Of a stretch of DNA of 64,000 nucleotides, positions 45,985 through 55,178 are shown piece by piece; positions within the stretch are counted from its first letter, which is position 1; each line of letters opens with the position of its first letter. Position numbers and translations under genes: made by a program. Below the pieces are notes generated by a model. The model was not told the DNA's origin. It saw nothing but the letters and a program-made list of their open reading frames with translations, and did not search any database. This DNA is from Paraglaciecola sp. 20A4 (GTDB lineage Bacteria; Pseudomonadota; Gammaproteobacteria; Enterobacterales; Alteromonadaceae). The stretch lies in assembly GCF_011378905.1 (NCBI RefSeq), contig NZ_WTPY01000009.1, forward strand, positions 87,633 to 151,632, given 5' to 3'.

Positions 45985-46593
45985 TTAACCATCAATCTGG
46001 AAAGTAATACGGTTTTGTACACCAGCCACTTCAGCCGCTTCACCATTTACTACTCGTGGTTTGTATTTAAATTTAAGCGCAGCATCAATTGCTGCTTGAT
46101 TAAATAAGTCAGCAGGCTGAGCTTCGACCACAAATGGATCTTTTACTGAGCCTAGTTTTGATACAGTAAACTCAACGATTACAAAGCCTTCAATACCCCG
46201 AGATAAAGCTCGACGAGGATAAACTGGCGCCACTTTAACGATAGGCAAATACTCACCATCGCCTGATTCAAGTGCCAAACCACCGTCGAGGGATAACCCT
46301 TCATTCACGTCTGCACCGAAGTCCATGCCATTGCCTTCCGCGTTCGGGGTAGGAGAATCCATTTGTGGCTGCTCCATTGCTGGAGGCGGCTGTTCTGGCT
46401 TAGGCGGTTTCTTAGGTTTACGATCTTTTTTCAGGGCGGATTCTTCTTTTTTCACCCGAACAAAATCCAGCACACTGCCCTTTGCTGGCTCGGTTAACGC
46501 ACTGCCACCACTTTTAATCAGTGATTGCATGACGAAAAACAAGCTCAAGGTCACAATGGCTGACAGAACTATCGCTAGCAGATATCTAAGCAT
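45985..46593 (-). CDS. tonB: TonB-type energy transducer
   Basis: A 202-residue periplasm-spanning protein: N-terminal transmembrane helix (about 3-24, YLLAIVLSAIVTLSLFFVM), a Lys/Pro-rich linker (KKDRKPKKPPKPEQPPPAME, about 55-74), and a C-terminal TonB domain (about 115-202) with VAPVYPRRALSRGIEGFVIV and NQAAIDAALKFKYKPR, the standard YP...G and F.P signatures. It couples the proton-motive force gathered by ExbB/ExbD to outer-membrane receptors such as the one encoded at 50379. It is shorter than TonB1 proteins, as usual for TonB2 types. Confidence 0.92.
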   Translation of the reverse strand: MLRYLLAIVLSAIVTLSLFFVMQSLIKSGGSALTEPAKGSVLDFVRVKKEESALKKDRKPKKPPKPEQPPPAMEQPQMDSPTPNAEGNGMDFGADVNEGLSLDGGLALESGDGEYLPIVKVAPVYPRRALSRGIEGFVIVEFTVSKLGSVKDPFVVEAQPADLFNQAAIDAALKFKYKPRVVNGEAAEVAGVQNRITFQIDG

Positions 46594-46596
46594 GGT

Positions 46597-47004
46597 CTAG
46601 GGCTCTTGGGCTGCAATCGAGACATCTGTGATACCGGCGGCGCGCGAGGCGTCCATAACCTTAATTAAGGTTTCGGTCGTCGATTTTTTGTCAGCTTGAA
46701 TCACCACGGTACCTTGTGGGTTTTCAGCATGAAGACGCTCGATATTGGCTTGCACGGCGCGTACATCAATACGGCGTTTGTTGATCCAGATTTCACCTTT
46801 GTCACTGATAGCTACCAGGATATTAGCCCGGTCTTTTTTCACTGCCGTAGCGGCTTCGGGGCGGTTAACATCGATACCCGATTCTTTTACGAAAGACGCG
46901 GTTACGATAAAGAAAATCAACATGATAAATACCACATCAAGCATCGGCGTCATGTCGATTGCTGCTTCTTCTTCGTCCATCAAATTTTGAAAATGTTGTT
47001 TCAT
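46597..47004 (-). CDS. exbD: ExbD-family proton channel subunit
   Basis: A 135-residue protein with one transmembrane helix preceded by IDMTPMLDVVFIMLIFFIVT (about 16-35), in which the Asp of the LDVVF block is the conserved proton-pathway residue of ExbD/TolR. The C-terminal periplasmic domain ends TDVSIAAQEP. It lies 30 bp after exbB and 3 bp before tonB, on the same strand. Confidence 0.93.
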   Translation of the reverse strand: MKQHFQNLMDEEEAAIDMTPMLDVVFIMLIFFIVTASFVKESGIDVNRPEAATAVKKDRANILVAISDKGEIWINKRRIDVRAVQANIERLHAENPQGTVVIQADKKSTTETLIKVMDASRAAGITDVSIAAQEP

Positions 47005-47034
47005 AACTGTCTCTTCTTAGGCGCGGTAGGCTAG

Positions 47035-47556
47035 CTACTTGCGATCTATGGTTAATGCGTCTTCTAAATGCGTACGTTCTGATTTCGTTGTTCGGGACAA
47101 CCATGTAGAGGCAAATACTCCTGATAGCGCGCCGACCATACCTGCCATAGTAGGAATGGTCGCTTTAGACACACCTGATGCCATAGAGCGAGCACTACCC
47201 GAACCTGAAATGGCCATCACATCGAACACTTCGATCATGCCGGTGACGGTTCCCATTAGGCCCAATAATGGACATAAGGCGACTAATGCTTGGATAATAG
47301 GAATACCTGCACCTAATCGCAGGCTTACCCGTGAAATCATGGCTTGGCGTATTTGCTCTGCATTCCATGAACGACGATCTTTACGTGCTTTCCAGGCGGC
47401 AATGGTTTCTTTCTTATATGCCTTGTGCCAGATGAACACGTATAACGCTCGTTCTAGGATGAGCAACCACATGACGAATATCAGCAAACCGATGACCAAT
47501 AAAACTTGGCCACCTGTTTCCGTAAAATCACGTATTGCTTCGAAAAATTCCAACAT
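47035..47556 (-). CDS. exbB: ExbB-family proton channel subunit
   Basis: A 173-residue MotA/TolQ/ExbB protein with three hydrophobic segments. ALVALCPLLGLMGTVTGMIE (about 88-107) and SKATIPTMAGMVGALSGVFA are the conserved channel helices. Length fits the short ExbB2 form. It lies 11 bp after the larger TtpC-type channel protein, so the operon has two ExbB-like proteins as in Vibrio TonB2 systems. AAGGTAA precedes the ATG. Confidence 0.92.
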   Translation of the reverse strand: MLEFFEAIRDFTETGGQVLLVIGLLIFVMWLLILERALYVFIWHKAYKKETIAAWKARKDRRSWNAEQIRQAMISRVSLRLGAGIPIIQALVALCPLLGLMGTVTGMIEVFDVMAISGSGSARSMASGVSKATIPTMAGMVGALSGVFASTWLSRTTKSERTHLEDALTIDRK

Positions 47557-47567
47557 AGCTAATTACC

Positions 47568-48977
47568 TTAGGCGTTTGGCGTTGAACTTGTTTCCATACG
47601 CTCAGCACGCTGGGCAATCACACCTGACGCTTGCTCTTGTAGAATGAACACAACATCTTTAGAGCGGGTGTTAAGCATGGCGTATAACAACGTCATAGGG
47701 ATAGCAACAACCAACCCCAGTACGGTCGTGACCAATGCAGTCGAGATACCGCCCGCCATTAATTTAGGATCCCCCGTACCAAACAATGTAATCGCTTGGA
47801 AGGTATTGATCATACCGGTTACGGTACCCAGTAGACCCATAAGCGGTGCTACCACGGAGATGATCTTGATCATCGTTAAGTTACGAGACAACTTAGGTAT
47901 CTCGCCCAAAATCGCTTCAGTTAAGTGAAGTTCTAATGATTCGGTGTCAGCATGGGGATATTTGTCACGTACTTGCATAACGCGGCCAAGTGGATTGTTC
48001 GCAGTAAACTTGTCTGACTTAAGCTGTTTATTCACCTTCGCTTTAATCACGGTCAAGGTGAATAAGCGCTCTAGTGCGAGTAATAAACCAAGTGCACCAA
48101 CGATAAGAATGATGTAACCAACTAAACCGCCCTGTTCAACGCGTTCTTTTAAGCTCGGTGCTTGCACCAATAACTTAAGAATTGAACCCCCTGTTGGGTC
48201 TAAGCCAAATTCAACCAGTTCACCGCTTGATGCTTGTAGTGCTTGAGCGCTGTTGGTGTAACGACCTGCAGGCTGACGAATTAATTCACCTAATGAATGA
48301 GTCGCACCTTCATAATCGAGGTATTTGCCATCAGCAATAAGTGCAAACGTACCCACACGTACCACTTCCTTGCTTACTTTAGCGCCACCCGCTTCAACAA
48401 CGTCGGTATTGAAACGCGTCACTTTGCCTGATTCAGTCATTTCACGCTGCATTTCGAACCAAACACGTTCGATTTCATCGATAGAAGCAAGCTTAGAACT
48501 TGAGCCCATCGATTGCGCCATCTGGTCTAGGAATTGCGCACGGTTGGGAATTTGTGCCGAAATAACAGAGTTAAAGAACTTGCTTTTCGTATCGCCAGCG
48601 ACTTGTTGCAGCACGCCAAATAATTCTTTTAGTGAGCCCAAACGCTTCGTTAGGGCATCGTTTAAATCGCCTAACTTGAATTCGTTTTCTTCAAACTGAG
48701 TTTCCAGCGTTTCTGAGGTATTCAGCGCATTGTCACGCTGTTTACCTGCGTCACGCAACATTTGATCTTGTTGTGCGCGCTGTTGTGCAAAGTCTTTTTC
48801 ACGCTGGGTATTTTGCTTTGTTTGTTGAAACTGACCTTGCTCTAGTTGCTTAAGCAGTGCGTCTAAATCCAGTGCTGATTCTTTCTTAGGAAGTGGGTCA
48901 GCAGCCATGGCCGTTGTTGCCGTTAATGTAACCAACAACGTAAGTGCGATATTTTTAATTAATTGATTCATCTTCAT
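47568..48977 (-). CDS. TtpC-type MotA/TolQ/ExbB protein with periplasmic coiled-coil
   Basis: A 469-residue protein: signal peptide (1-25), a long periplasmic coiled-coil segment (about 30-125, rich in Gln, Lys and Glu), a mixed domain, then the MotA/TolQ/ExbB channel (about 270-450) with VVAPLMGLLGTVTGMINTFQ and ALVTTVLGLVVAIPMTLLYA. This composition is that of TtpC, the accessory protein needed by TonB2 systems in Vibrio. It probably links the inner-membrane channel to periplasmic partners, perhaps the DUF3450 protein encoded 7 bp upstream. Confidence 0.88.
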   Translation of the reverse strand: MKMNQLIKNIALTLLVTLTATTAMAADPLPKKESALDLDALLKQLEQGQFQQTKQNTQREKDFAQQRAQQDQMLRDAGKQRDNALNTSETLETQFEENEFKLGDLNDALTKRLGSLKELFGVLQQVAGDTKSKFFNSVISAQIPNRAQFLDQMAQSMGSSSKLASIDEIERVWFEMQREMTESGKVTRFNTDVVEAGGAKVSKEVVRVGTFALIADGKYLDYEGATHSLGELIRQPAGRYTNSAQALQASSGELVEFGLDPTGGSILKLLVQAPSLKERVEQGGLVGYIILIVGALGLLLALERLFTLTVIKAKVNKQLKSDKFTANNPLGRVMQVRDKYPHADTESLELHLTEAILGEIPKLSRNLTMIKIISVVAPLMGLLGTVTGMINTFQAITLFGTGDPKLMAGGISTALVTTVLGLVVAIPMTLLYAMLNTRSKDVVFILQEQASGVIAQRAERMETSSTPNA

Positions 48978-48984
48978 CGTGCTC

Positions 48985-49755
48985 TTAATCCGTGATCGCT
49001 ACAGGCAACATCAGTAAGTCTGGTGCCATTTGTTTTTTGGCCATACGCAGGCCTTTTGTCACTTGGGTGCGATAGCTAGACGGTAGCGCTTCCCACTGAT
49101 GAGCTTTGGCATTCCACATACCTTGCATGCCCGCGTCGCGCGTTTGATAAATCAAGGCGGTACGACCAACGCGAAGGAAGTCAACGTTACGTTCTTGACC
49201 ATCGATGGTATGTAAACCGGCGTAAGCTTCTAACGTACGTCCGTAATCCATTTCGACTTGGTAGGCTTCCATTACACGGCGAAATTTTTCAGATGGTGCA
49301 ACGTCTGCTTTATCCATCATTTGTTTCAAGCCAGCGATGCGAGTTGCGCGCTCCCCCTCTAGAAAGGGCACGTCTAATGCGATGAACTGTTCTAAGCCGT
49401 CTATCATGCGTATCATTAATGGCGTAATTTGACGCTCGATAACACTGACATCATCAATAGCAGCGTTTAAGTCAGCCATTTCTTGTACTTGACTCGCTAT
49501 CTGCTTGCGTAACTGCGAGTTGTATACGTCTAGCCCTTCAGTCTCTTTGTTAATGGTCTTAAACTGCTGCAATTTATTATCAATTTGATCATTAATCTTA
49601 TTGATCTTTTGCTGAGACGTAGCGGCTGAGTCATTGATCTCTTTCGCTTTTTCAACGGCCGGCTTAATGTATGCATCTTCTTGGGCATAGCCAGATGCAG
49701 ATAAAAGCAAACTTACACTGAGTAAGCTGGCTGATAACGTTGTAGTAGACTTCAT
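48985..49755 (-). CDS. DUF3450 periplasmic coiled-coil protein
   Basis: A 256-residue protein with a signal peptide (1-24, ending SGYAQ). Residues 30-105 are coiled coil. The DUF3450 signatures follow: ITPLMIRMIDGLEQFIALDV, VAPSEKFRRVMEAYQVEMDY and VDFLRVGRTALIYQTRDAGM. It is first in the TonB2-type operon. Function is not known; the constant linkage with TtpC suggests that it is a periplasmic part of the energy-transfer complex. Confidence 0.9.
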   Translation of the reverse strand: MKSTTTLSASLLSVSLLLSASGYAQEDAYIKPAVEKAKEINDSAATSQQKINKINDQIDNKLQQFKTINKETEGLDVYNSQLRKQIASQVQEMADLNAAIDDVSVIERQITPLMIRMIDGLEQFIALDVPFLEGERATRIAGLKQMMDKADVAPSEKFRRVMEAYQVEMDYGRTLEAYAGLHTIDGQERNVDFLRVGRTALIYQTRDAGMQGMWNAKAHQWEALPSSYRTQVTKGLRMAKKQMAPDLLMLPVAITD

Positions 49756-50378
49756 GTACGCAAACCCTATTTGGAAGGAAGTGTCGAAACAGCGTAAACC
49801 TTTCGGGTTAGTCTATTTCATTAAGAATTTGCGCAAAGGATAGGGGTTACTCGTGGCATTTTTATTACAGCTACATGACGTATAGGTGACAGTAATATTG
49901 CAATAATATGACACCCATGTGTGGCATAGGATGCCTGCTTGTGTGTCCTTAAAACACTTGGTAGTTCAGTTACATATTTTAGCTAATTTGTTCGGTTGTT
50001 ATGTGCATTCATACAGGTTCGTGTGCGATTTGTGACAGCGATATTCGCCAGAGCACGTAGTATATTGCGTGCTTTTTTTTCAAATTAACGGTTACCTCAC
50101 CCAAAAACATTCATGACTTGTATACACAATAAGACACCTACTCTTGGTCAAAGCAAGATGAAATTTGCAAGACTTTAACGCCATACTTAGGCACAATATG
50201 CCGCCAGCTTCGCCTAGTTTTTTCAACGCGTTATCCGAATAAAGCTGATTCTGTTAGCGGGTAATATTCAATCAATTGATAAAACTGAGGATTAACTGTT
50301 CGAGAAGCGAAGAAATGCGATGATAATATCGCAGCGATACACACATACTATAACCACACATTTACTAGCGGTGACACA
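49756..50378. other. Divergent promoter region between TonB operon and receptor
   Basis: No open frame is supported in these 623 bp. The region must drive both the TonB2-type operon and the TonB-dependent receptor. I found no convincing Fur box here, in contrast to the iron permease at 54878, which suggests a non-iron substrate or another regulator. Confidence 0.45.
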
Positions 50379-52703
50379 ATGACCAACTTATCTAAAGCAG
50401 CATTAGCGGTCTGTATACACAGTGCCCTTTTCAGCCATGCTCTTAACGCTCAGGAAGCACCTGCGGCAAAAGACAAAGGCTTAGAAAAGATCACAGTTAC
50501 AGCGCAAAAACGTACGCAAAGTATTCAAGAAGTGCCCATTTCAATTGCCACCTTAAACGGAGAGCGTTTCGAAAGCATTTTTTCTGGTGGTGACGATATT
50601 CTCGCCCTGGCAGTACGTGTACCGGGCCTTTATGCAGAATCGTCTAACGGCCGTGTTGCCCCCCGTTTTTATATTCGTGGCCTAGGTAACACAGATTTCG
50701 ACCTAGCCGCATCTCAGCCTGTATCCATTGTGATGGACGACGTAGTAAAAGAAAACGTAAGCCTGAAAAGCTTCCCTTTGTTCGATGTAGCGCAAGTAGA
50801 AGTTATTCGCGGACCACAAGGCACGTTATTTGGACGTAACACCACAGCAGGTATTGTTAAGTTTGATTCGGTAAAACCGACTGAAGATTTTGATGCTTAC
50901 GCGAAAATGAGCGTTGGTAACTTAGGTACTGTGAATGTCGAGGGTGCTGTTGGTGGCGGCTTAGCTGAAGACCTTTCAGGTCGTTTCTCAGTGTTATCAC
51001 AAGACCGTTCAGACTGGATCGATAACGGTTACACCGGCGAAAATGATGCCTTTGGCGGCTTTGATGAAAAAGCTTGGCGTGGACAGTTATTATACTCACC
51101 CAGTGAAGACTTTTCGGCCTTACTAAACGTGCATGGTCGTGAGCTTGACGGAACTGCCTCAGTCTTTCGTGCAAACGTATTTACCAAAGGCAGCAACGAT
51201 TTAAATCAAAACTTCGACCGTGACAAAATTTATTACGATGGCGATATCGATGGAAACGGTCCAGATAACAATCCACAAGAATACAGCAACTACGGTGCAT
51301 CACTTAAGCTTGAAGTGGGCATGGACGACATGTCGTTTACCTCAATCACAGCATATGAAGAAGCTGATGGCTCAAGTCTTGGGGATATTGATGGCGGTGT
51401 GGTTCTCTTTGCTCCAGCAGATATAAATGGCGACGGATCAACCGAGTTAACTTTCCCTGGCTCAATCGCATTCGATGCAAAAACTCAAGATAACCTAAAC
51501 GACCTTGAACAATTTACCCAAGAAATCCGCCTAGCCAGTGAAACCGATGACGCCCTTAGCTGGCAAACAGGTGCATTTTATTATGATTCATCATTTAACG
51601 TCACCAGCGTCGATGGTCTTTATGGTGCCACTACGGTGTTTCATGAAAACACTACGTGGGCGGTGTTTGGTCAAACGTCTTACGAAATCAACGAACGATT
51701 GAATGTCACTGGTGGCATTCGTTACACGCACGACAAAAAATCCTTGCGGGTTGGCGAACAAAACGTTGGTGGTTTTTGTTTGGTTGCAGACTTTAATGGG
51801 GACGGAATAACAGAGTGCCAAATCCAAGATTACGACGATATCAATGTTGATGATGGTCAAATCAGCTGGGAGCTAAGCGCAAACTACAAAGTTGACGAAG
51901 ATACGTCACTGTTTGCTCGCTTTGCCAATGGTTTTAGAGCTCAGTCAATTCAGGGGCGAGACGTTGCTTTTGAAGGTGCGCCTTCAGTCGCGGATGCAGA
52001 AACGATTAATTCTATAGAATTTGGCGTTAAATCAGACTTGCTTGATAACACTTTGCGTATTAACGCCGCTACTTTTTATTATCAAATCGATGATATGCAG
52101 TTCTCTGCAATCGGTGGTGGGGCGAATAACGTTGCCTTGGTCAATGCTGATAAAGGTACGGGCTATGGTTTTGAAGTTGATGCTCAATACGTGGCCAACG
52201 ATTACTTAACCTTAACCGCAGGCTACAGCTACAACAAAACCGAAATAAAAGACGATACGTTAACCGTATTGCCTTGTGGTGCTAGCGAAGCGTTTGGCTC
52301 AACAGGCAACTGTACTGTACTAGACCCACGTCCTAATGGCTTTAACGCCTCGATTGATGGTAATCCATTCCCACAGGCACCTGAATCAATCTTTACCTTT
52401 ACGGCGCGTTATGCAGTCCCTATGGGTAACGATGGTGAATTCTTTGCATATACGGATTGGGCATACCAAGGCGACACTAACTTGTTCTTATACGAGTCAG
52501 TTGAGTTTCAAACAGACGGAAATGTAGAAGGCGGTTTACGCATCGGTTACGAAAACTTCGAACATAACTACACCGTTGCATTGTTCGGTCGTAACATCAC
52601 GGATGAAGAGAACGTAAAAGGCGCAATCGACTTTAACAACCTAACCGGTATCGTTAACCAACCGCGTATATTTGGTATCGAAGCTAAAGTTAGTTTCTAC
52701 TAA
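50379..52703 (+). CDS. TonB-dependent outer-membrane receptor
   Basis: A 774-residue receptor. Signal peptide 1-24; a TonB-box-like LEKITVTAQKRTQSIQEVPI (about 35-54); plug domain with VIRGPQGTLFGRNTTAGIVK (about 145); then a 22-strand barrel ending in RIFGIEAKVSFY with the terminal aromatic. The ITVTAQKR...VP.SI wording is typical of receptors from Alteromonadales and sphingomonads that import carbohydrates, sterols or other organics as well as iron. Divergent to the TonB operon, it is the natural client of that system. The substrate cannot be predicted. No SusD or carbohydrate enzyme neighbour is seen on this side. Confidence 0.9.
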   Translation: MTNLSKAALAVCIHSALFSHALNAQEAPAAKDKGLEKITVTAQKRTQSIQEVPISIATLNGERFESIFSGGDDILALAVRVPGLYAESSNGRVAPRFYIRGLGNTDFDLAASQPVSIVMDDVVKENVSLKSFPLFDVAQVEVIRGPQGTLFGRNTTAGIVKFDSVKPTEDFDAYAKMSVGNLGTVNVEGAVGGGLAEDLSGRFSVLSQDRSDWIDNGYTGENDAFGGFDEKAWRGQLLYSPSEDFSALLNVHGRELDGTASVFRANVFTKGSNDLNQNFDRDKIYYDGDIDGNGPDNNPQEYSNYGASLKLEVGMDDMSFTSITAYEEADGSSLGDIDGGVVLFAPADINGDGSTELTFPGSIAFDAKTQDNLNDLEQFTQEIRLASETDDALSWQTGAFYYDSSFNVTSVDGLYGATTVFHENTTWAVFGQTSYEINERLNVTGGIRYTHDKKSLRVGEQNVGGFCLVADFNGDGITECQIQDYDDINVDDGQISWELSANYKVDEDTSLFARFANGFRAQSIQGRDVAFEGAPSVADAETINSIEFGVKSDLLDNTLRINAATFYYQIDDMQFSAIGGGANNVALVNADKGTGYGFEVDAQYVANDYLTLTAGYSYNKTEIKDDTLTVLPCGASEAFGSTGNCTVLDPRPNGFNASIDGNPFPQAPESIFTFTARYAVPMGNDGEFFAYTDWAYQGDTNLFLYESVEFQTDGNVEGGLRIGYENFEHNYTVALFGRNITDEENVKGAIDFNNLTGIVNQPRIFGIEAKVSFY

Positions 52704-52779
52704 ATACGATTAGCCATTAGGTCACGCATTCTAAAGAGTGCGTGCTCAAAAGAGCTAAGTACGTAGAGGCACAAAAACG

Positions 52780-52824
52780 AAAAAGGCAGATGATTGAAGT
52801 GACCCCCAATTATCTGCCTTTTTT
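52780..52824. terminator. Bidirectional rho-independent terminator
   Basis: The arm AAAAAGGCAGATGATTG (52780-52796) pairs with CAATTATCTGCCTTTTTT (52807-52824) with one mismatch. The run of A on the left and T on the right lets it work for the receptor gene (plus) and the converging iron permease gene (minus). Confidence 0.88.
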
Positions 52825-52841
52825 ATATGTGATTTTTACGT

Positions 52842-54878
52842 TTACGTAACCGTATCAGGACTGGTCTCTTTGCGTGATAACAAAATCACAAACAGCATCA
52901 ACAGTACACTTTGGGCCAATACTCCTTGCCATGTGGCTGATATGCCTAGCCAACTTACCGAGACGTCCATTGGGAAAGGGGTAATAGCAATCACGGCGGC
53001 TTCTTGTAAAGCGGATATGCCCTTACCTGCCAATACAAAAGCGAGAATAAGCATAAAGTACGCGCTAAGCGAAAAGAAGCGCCCGATGGGAAGTTTCAGA
53101 GAATACTTCAGCATTAGCCACGTAATAAGCGCCAGTATCGCAACAGCCGCAATTAGCCCGTACCACACATAACTTGCTTGGCTACCGTCACCAACAGACT
53201 GCGTTAACAAAGATTGGTAGAACAAAATGGTTTCGAAAACCTCACGATAAACCGAAATAAACGCGAGTCCAGCTAAGCCCCACAGTGTGCCGGTACCTAA
53301 ATGACGCTCTACGTTGTTTTGAATATATTGTTGCCATTGAGATGCTTGGGTTTTACTGTGCATCCAGTAACCCACATAAAATAAAATAACAGCGGCGAGT
53401 AACGCTGCCCCACCTTCCATTACCTCTCGTGAAGCGCCGCTGATGTTAATTAGGCTTTGTGCTGCCCACCACGTCACGCCACCAGCAATTAACGCTGTAA
53501 TCCAACCATAATGCACATAACGGATAGCATCTTGGCGCTGGGTCTTGATAAGAACCGTAATAAGCGCGATCACAACTAGTAGTGCTTCTAAGCCTTCTCG
53601 CAGCAGAATAATTAATGATGCAGAAAACATCGCATTGTTCGACAGTACTTCGCCAGATAACTTGTTATCCACTTGATCAAGCTGAGCTAGGATTTGCTGT
53701 AACTCTACATTCACTTGTTCGTTATTTGATGCAACACTAAGTACATTACGAAAGTTTAATAACTGACTTTCAACTGTTCTACGTAAACCGCTGTCTCTGG
53801 CGTCTAGATTATTCTCAATCAGCTCGAAACCGTCTAAATAGGCACTAACCGCTAACGTCTGAGCCTGTGACAAATTACCCTTTTGATAAGCATCTACCGC
53901 GGCGATTAAATTAGTTTTGGCAGTAATAATAGGCGAGTCAGACGGGCTGAAAAAGACCGCCGGTGTGGCGCGCCATTGTTCGACATCGGCCAACGTTAAA
54001 TTATCGTGTTGGGCAGCAATTTGAACTGGGTTATTGTTTATCCAGCTTTGCAGAGCAATTTTAAGATGAGGCGCTTTAGACGTTTGCTGATTATGAGTGG
54101 TCTCAGTCCCCTGAGCATCTTGGGCAAACGCTAGACTGCCTGCATAAAATGCCAACGACCAACGTTGTTGATCATTGAGTTCGGTAAAAGCACGCATGGC
54201 CGTGTCGTTTAAACCTGCGCTAATCGCATCATACAAACCAAGCAACGAACGATTTAACGCGCGCTCTTTCTCGGTAAAGTCCGTTGGTTGCGGGCTAAAT
54301 GATTTCGCTAATGGGCCATTACCCTCCCCTGCGGGGCCATGACAAGAAGAACAGTTAGTTTCGAATAATTTTTCTATCTGAGGTTTTGGTAACAAATTAG
54401 CGGGTAATTGCAATGCTGGTGACATGGCCAATAACTGCTGACGCATGTGCTGAGTAAGTTCTTGAATTTGATCCATCGACGATTTTGCTAAAATGGCTTG
54501 TTGTAAAGCCTGGGCATTGGCCATCACTGACGTTTGGTTTAAATCAAAATCTGCCAAATTGGCATCTTGCAACACAGTACCTTTTTGTAATATTAGCTTA
54601 GCAAATTGCTGCATCTCAGCAAACTCATCTTCACTTGCGACTTCCCCATCAACTACCGCCTCAGAATAATCAACTCCGATATATTCCGCCATCTGCAATA
54701 TTTGACGGCTTTCTTTTACCGGATCAATCTGGCCCAATTGCTGCGCCGAAGTAGAGGCAGAAAAAAACGTACTCATCATAAGCAGCAAAGCTAATACGAG
54801 TACTTTTGAGCCCAACAGGCTTTGGCGCAAAGTGAGTGAAGAGCGTAAGCCTTGTAAATAAAGGGGGGAAAGTGTCAT
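52842..54878 (-). CDS. Cytochrome c/FTR1-type iron permease fusion
   Basis: A 678-residue inner-membrane protein. The frame extends to 54968, but an upstream start would overlap the Fur-box-like site, and the ATG at 54878 begins a normal signal peptide (LVLALLLMMSTFFSASTSAQ). The periplasmic part has a c-type heme site CSSCH (Cys176, Cys179, His180). The C-terminal half is an FTR1/EfeU-like permease with seven helices and the two iron-binding REXXE motifs: REGLE (427-431) and REVFE (545-549). Such fusions are thought to oxidise Fe(II) and import iron. Confidence 0.9.
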   Translation of the reverse strand: MTLSPLYLQGLRSSLTLRQSLLGSKVLVLALLLMMSTFFSASTSAQQLGQIDPVKESRQILQMAEYIGVDYSEAVVDGEVASEDEFAEMQQFAKLILQKGTVLQDANLADFDLNQTSVMANAQALQQAILAKSSMDQIQELTQHMRQQLLAMSPALQLPANLLPKPQIEKLFETNCSSCHGPAGEGNGPLAKSFSPQPTDFTEKERALNRSLLGLYDAISAGLNDTAMRAFTELNDQQRWSLAFYAGSLAFAQDAQGTETTHNQQTSKAPHLKIALQSWINNNPVQIAAQHDNLTLADVEQWRATPAVFFSPSDSPIITAKTNLIAAVDAYQKGNLSQAQTLAVSAYLDGFELIENNLDARDSGLRRTVESQLLNFRNVLSVASNNEQVNVELQQILAQLDQVDNKLSGEVLSNNAMFSASLIILLREGLEALLVVIALITVLIKTQRQDAIRYVHYGWITALIAGGVTWWAAQSLINISGASREVMEGGAALLAAVILFYVGYWMHSKTQASQWQQYIQNNVERHLGTGTLWGLAGLAFISVYREVFETILFYQSLLTQSVGDGSQASYVWYGLIAAVAILALITWLMLKYSLKLPIGRFFSLSAYFMLILAFVLAGKGISALQEAAVIAITPFPMDVSVSWLGISATWQGVLAQSVLLMLFVILLSRKETSPDTVT

Positions 54879-54956
54879 CAAGTGTATTGCCTTAGAAATA
54901 TTATATGCCTTTGTTGTACGCTCACCCGCCTGTAGCAGACCGAGCAACACACAACA

Positions 54957-54977
54957 AATGAGAATCATTGTTATTCT
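54957..54977. promoter_or_regulatory. Fur-box-like operator upstream of the iron permease
   Basis: The plus strand reads AAATGAGAATCATTGTTATTC. Against the 7-1-7 form TGATAAT-N-ATTATCA the core TGAGAAT-C-ATTGTTA matches 11 of 14 positions. It lies about 80 bp upstream of the permease start, so iron repression by Fur is likely. Confidence 0.6.
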
Positions 54978-55178
54978 ACTTTTTCAACCATGCTTAAGCA
55001 AACTTATTGGTACACAAAGTTAGTATTAACTAAGAAATAAAATCACAACTAACCATATGATTCATAATAAAATAATTCACATTATCAGAGTCATAATGGG
55101 CTGATACATAAGATGTTACAGAGTGAGTATTTCTCTTATTTGGCCAACGAGTGCGGGCCAGCCCTCGCATTATCTCGT

